Shown here: positions 60,151 to 64,000 of the stretch, in pieces | Numbering within the stretch: the stretch's first letter is position 1 | Layout of the letters: each line of letters opens with the position of its first letter | NCBI GenBank assembly: GCA_947589355.1 | Contig: CANPZC010000005.1 | Location: 1-64,000, forward strand | Direction of reading: 5' to 3' | Length of the DNA stretch: 64,000 bases | Origin: an uncultured Clostridia bacterium | GTDB taxonomy: Bacteria > Bacillota > Clostridia > Oscillospirales > Ruminococcaceae | Program-made: the position numbers and the translations under genes | The notes under the pieces: model-generated | Told to the model about the DNA's origin: nothing | The model's database searches: none | What the model saw: only the letters and a program-made list of their open reading frames with translations

Positions 60151-61908
60151 TTATTTCGTTTTATTCTGCACTCTCAGGTTCTCGATATAATTCGCCTTGT
60201 CGCTGGTGCAGGTGAACATACACGTTGCAAACAGCACGTCGGTCGCGCCAACATTCTGACAAAACTCAATAGCGTTGGGCGTAAAATATCTCAGGTCAAC
60301 TACGTATATCTTGCTGTATGAGCCCGTCAGGAACGGCACAAGCGCGTTGCCGAAGCTGTCTTTGAATATGACCAGCGTTCTGCCGTTGTCGCAGTCGGTC
60401 TTTATCTCTGCTATCTGCTGATCTGTACCCAAAAATGTACTGTACAGATTTATCTTTTCATACGCCTTGAAAAACAGCGTGCTTCTTACGCTCTTGTCCG
60501 TAAAGTCGGGCGAATAGTAATAAACTTCAAGGTCGTTATTGTTGTGCGGTTTATAATAGGTAAACGTATCGGGGTTGTCGGCAAGTTCGCTGTTATAGCC
60601 GCTAAATCCGTACAGCGTGCCAACAAAGTCTTCCTCTACCACTTTTTCATACGTTGAAAGCTCATCGAACGGCACTTGCGATACCTTTGCAAATTCCTGC
60701 GCCGCATAGTAAGCGCCGAGCGGCTGCCAGTGGTGGTCGGTACGCGAATAGATATACTCATCGGTATGCTTTTTCAGCGCCGAGTACACGTCAACGTCCG
60801 CCACTCCGTCAAGGTAACTTCTTATATTGTTTATGTTGTCCAGCGTATCGCCGTAATCGTCTTTATACTTATCGGGGCAATAGAACGCGAACGCAGTCGG
60901 TATGTTCATGCTGTATACATTTACATACTGCCCCAGTTCTTTTTTATACTTATTTACAAACTCCGCATACGATTTTCCGTAAGAGAAGCTGCCGCCGTAA
61001 CATTCAAGCGCCCTAACATTCTTGCCGCTGCCGACTATCATTATACCGTTTGAAAGTGTAGTATTATCGTTATTTACCGGCAAAGTGGTCTGCTGCGGCG
61101 TACTCACCGTACCTGATGGCGTGGTAACATCTGCGCCGTCAGTAGTTGTTCCCGTAGGCGGCGTGCCTGTGAATATTTCCACTTTCGGCGTAGTTACCGT
61201 GCCGCTGAGAGTCTGCTTTTCAATATCTCCTCTGTTGCCGTCAAGAATTACCTTATCTTCGTCATTTCCTATATGCAGACCGAACAGCTTTGTCAGCCGT
61301 GATGAAAACGACAGCATATCGTCGCGGTATGGTATAGTATCGGTATACCACTTTGTAACGCCGTCGGTAAAGTTTCCGCCCAGCCACTGCGATACCGATA
61401 TTTCGGGAAAATCAGCAAGCTCTCTGTTTTCAAACACGCTTCTGCCGTCCTCCCTCTTTATAACTATCAGCATTACCGCTATAACTGCAAACACCAGTAT
61501 CATAGCGATAACGTTTATAAAGTTCATTTCAAGGCGGCAGGCTCTTATATCCATATCCTTGTCTGTAGTTTTGGGAGCTTCGTCTTTAACGCCCTCGCGT
61601 ATGCGGTCGCCAAACTTTCTGCCTATCTTTTTAACTGCCTGTTTGCGTGAGCGCTTCTTTTCCTCACGCATCTGCATATTTTTTGCTTTCTTCACCTTTT
61701 TCGGGTCAAGCTGCAAATTTATAGTCTTTTTGTCGCGTTCTTCGCTCACAACGTCAACGCCGACGACCATGCCTTCTACCATTTTAATGCCCTTTTGCTG
61801 AGGCATCTCTATGGTAACTACCTTTTTGGTCTCGGTGTTATTATTTTCGCTGTTGTTTTTGTTGTCCTCAGTGTTCGACACTTTTTCTATATTCTCTTTA
61901 TTTTCCAT
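60151..61908 (-). CDS. DHHW-family protein (AlgX/AlgJ/DltD-like surface acylation partner)
   Basis: charged cytoplasmic N-terminus, TM, ENRELADFPEIS, YIYSRTDHHWQPLGAYYAAQEF. Confidence 0.9.
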   Translation of the reverse strand: MENKENIEKVSNTEDNKNNSENNNTETKKVVTIEMPQQKGIKMVEGMVVGVDVVSEERDKKTINLQLDPKKVKKAKNMQMREEKKRSRKQAVKKIGRKFGDRIREGVKDEAPKTTDKDMDIRACRLEMNFINVIAMILVFAVIAVMLIVIKREDGRSVFENRELADFPEISVSQWLGGNFTDGVTKWYTDTIPYRDDMLSFSSRLTKLFGLHIGNDEDKVILDGNRGDIEKQTLSGTVTTPKVEIFTGTPPTGTTTDGADVTTPSGTVSTPQQTTLPVNNDNTTLSNGIMIVGSGKNVRALECYGGSFSYGKSYAEFVNKYKKELGQYVNVYSMNIPTAFAFYCPDKYKDDYGDTLDNINNIRSYLDGVADVDVYSALKKHTDEYIYSRTDHHWQPLGAYYAAQEFAKVSQVPFDELSTYEKVVEEDFVGTLYGFSGYNSELADNPDTFTYYKPHNNNDLEVYYYSPDFTDKSVRSTLFFKAYEKINLYSTFLGTDQQIAEIKTDCDNGRTLVIFKDSFGNALVPFLTGSYSKIYVVDLRYFTPNAIEFCQNVGATDVLFATCMFTCTSDKANYIENLRVQNKTK

Positions 61909-61952
61909 ATGTTTATCCTTTATCTTTTCGATCCAAAACGCATAAGCAAAGA

Positions 61953-63431
61953 TCAGAATCTTAAATACAAAAACGGATTATTAGTATTGCTCAGCAGCAT
62001 GAGACTGCTTACCAGCAGCATAGCCACGTTCAGCACTATACCAAGGGTATTCATCGTTATGCACGCGCCAACACTCTTGTCGCCCAGCGAGCGTATTTTC
62101 TTTACTATCGGCGTTGAGAATATCAAAGCTGCAAGCAGCAAGAACAGATTATTCAGCACGCTCGTTCCCGTCACCGCATCAGCAAAGGCATTGCCGCCCA
62201 CACCGACTAAGTTTTTGAAAAATCTTCCCAGCGACGGCAGATCTTCAAAGTAGAATATGCCGTAGCCGACCGCCACCACAATGGTAACGTAAATGTGCGC
62301 CAGCACGCTCGGAATTTTCCTCATGCGCTTTCTGCCTATCTTCATTTCAAGCACTATGAACAGGCCGTAATACAGACCCCATAGAATAAAGTTCCAGCTT
62401 GCGCCGTGCCACAGTCCCGTGCAGAACCACACAAGGAACAGTCCGCCGTATTTTCTTCTTTTTCCGAATATCGGCACATACAAAAGGTAATCTCTGAAAA
62501 AGCTGCCGAGAGAGATATGCCACCTCTGCCAGAATTCCGTTATGTTCTTTGATATGTACGGATAGTTGAAGTTTTCGTTAAAGTGAAAGCCGAACATTCT
62601 TCCTATGCCTATCGCGATGTCCGAATATCCCGAAAAATCGAAATAATACCACAGCGCAATAACTATTATGCCGTACCATGTTCCCACGGTGGAAACAGAA
62701 CTCAGCCCTGCATAGCCGTTGTCATTGTCACCGAACATCGCGGTAACAATTGAACTTAAATTATTCGCAATTATGACCTTTTTCGACACGCCGAGGATAA
62801 GCCTTGAAAAGCCCTCGCTCAGATCGACAAGTTTAGTCTTTCTGTCCTCTATCTCAGCTTCAATGTCGGCATAGCGCACTATAGGACCTGCCACCAGCTG
62901 TGGGAACAGCGAGACGTACATCAAAAATTTTCCGAAACTTTTCTGCGACTTTACCTTGCCCCAGTATACGTCTATTATGTAGGAAAGTATCTGGAAAGTA
63001 TAAAAGCTTATTCCTATAGGCAGCGCGGCAGTCTTTAAATTCAGCCCCGTAACAGAATTTAGCTTTTCAACAATAAACAGCCCGAAGCCGTCCTCACTCA
63101 GGTGAGTGCCTGCCAAAGCGTTTATGTTTTCCGCAATAAATCCGCTGTACTTGAAAAGCCCCAGCATACCTATGTTATATATCAAAGCTGTCGCCAGCAA
63201 AAATTTTCCCGAGCGTTTTTCACGTCTGGGCTCTATTGCCATGCCAAGCAGCCAGTTCACCGTGGAACTGAGCAGCAGCAAAACTATCCACCATGGCTCT
63301 CCCCAAGCGTAAAATATCAAAGAAAATAACACTAAAATAAAATTTCTGTACTTCAGCTTTTTGGTTGCAAAGTAGCACACCAGACATACAGGCAGAAAGA
63401 AGTACAGAAAGAAAAGATCAGCAAATACCAA
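61953..63431 (-). CDS. MBOAT-family O-acyltransferase (AlgI/DltB-like)
   Basis: 492 aa, [36 protein letters not shown]-like motif, [18 protein letters not shown]. Confidence 0.95.
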   Translation of the reverse strand: [492 protein letters not shown]

Positions 63432-63611
63432 TTTGTTTTACTCCTTGTCTTTCTTTTGTTACACTTGTTCCACTCCACAGGCATTTTTTATCTCTATATT
63501 TTCGCCTATATAATATTATATAACAACTGTTCCTCATAGTCAATTACAATTAGGTAACAATTTCGACTTTTTTATAAATTTATTTTGGTGATTTTAACAA
63601 AAGCAAAACTT

Positions 63612-63962
63612 TCAGTCAATAATACTCTTTGTCGGGCGGTCGTTGTATTCATCTTTTGCCCGTTTGCGCTTTCTTACGAAAGCAAATATTTTCATCAAAA
63701 GCAGAGCCGCCGCGCATACCGCAATTATTATCGACGGGTAGAAAAACAACATATATTTAACGTCCATTTTGCTGTTTTCGGGCGAAACATAATAATTTTG
63801 CATATAGTAGTGTATCTTGCCTACAAACTTCACGCCCTCGCTGAAAAACATAATACTTCCGCCGCCTGCAAAAATAAATGTCAAAATATACTTGCGCAAA
63901 AACGCAAATACTATTCCCACAGTTACAGCCGCTATCTCTGCCAACAGAAAATAAGCCGTCAC
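63612..63962 (-). CDS. hypothetical membrane protein
   Basis: 116 aa with hydrophobic helices, upstream of the MBOAT gene on the same strand; true start may lie further upstream. Confidence 0.55.
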   Translation of the reverse strand: MTAYFLLAEIAAVTVGIVFAFLRKYILTFIFAGGGSIMFFSEGVKFVGKIHYYMQNYYVSPENSKMDVKYMLFFYPSIIIAVCAAALLLMKIFAFVRKRKRAKDEYNDRPTKSIID

Positions 63963-64000
63963 TTTTTCAATATCGTTTATACCGACAAAAAGTATTGCAA

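Overview
The window is a 64 kb chromosomal segment from a low-to-mid GC, spore-forming Firmicute; the gene set and codon style suggest a gut Ruminococcus/Oscillospiraceae-type Clostridium. This placement is an inference from content only. Most of it is ordinary core genome: leuCDB, a NatA/NatB-like ABC exporter, hydE-tsaD-rimI-rsmI-dusB, lipoprotein carbohydrate enzymes (CE2-like, CE4, GH13, GH26, GH95), htrA, acpP, aroE/aroK, spoVAC, pyrB, holA, comEC, alaS, a full V-type ATPase operon, spoIVA plus a SipL-like gene, prmA, and LysR and Rrf2 regulators. The most notable non-coding signal is a family of four intergenic multi-hairpin elements (about 10.9, 16.8, 34.8 and 59.9 kb). Each carries a fixed series of perfect hairpins. 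Stem sequences change between copies in a compensatory way while loops stay the same. Three copies are bounded by imperfect terminal inverted repeats, and copy 1 is a head-to-head double version. The most notable coding locus is 54.8-63.4 kb, all on the minus strand: MBOAT acyltransferase, DHHW protein, FkbH-like HAD protein, acyl carrier protein, a T-box leader, then a one-polypeptide fusion of a sugar-isomerase-type TIM barrel with an AMP-dependent acyl ligase. Its parts resemble a Dlt-like or glyceryl-transfer surface-modification system. Also noted: a leader-peptide attenuator before an MFS efflux gene, a structured leader before the V-ATPase operon, a PyrB fused to a PyrI-like zinc motif, and a ComEC without a recognisable nuclease motif. 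No tRNA, rRNA, CRISPR array or transposase was recognised.
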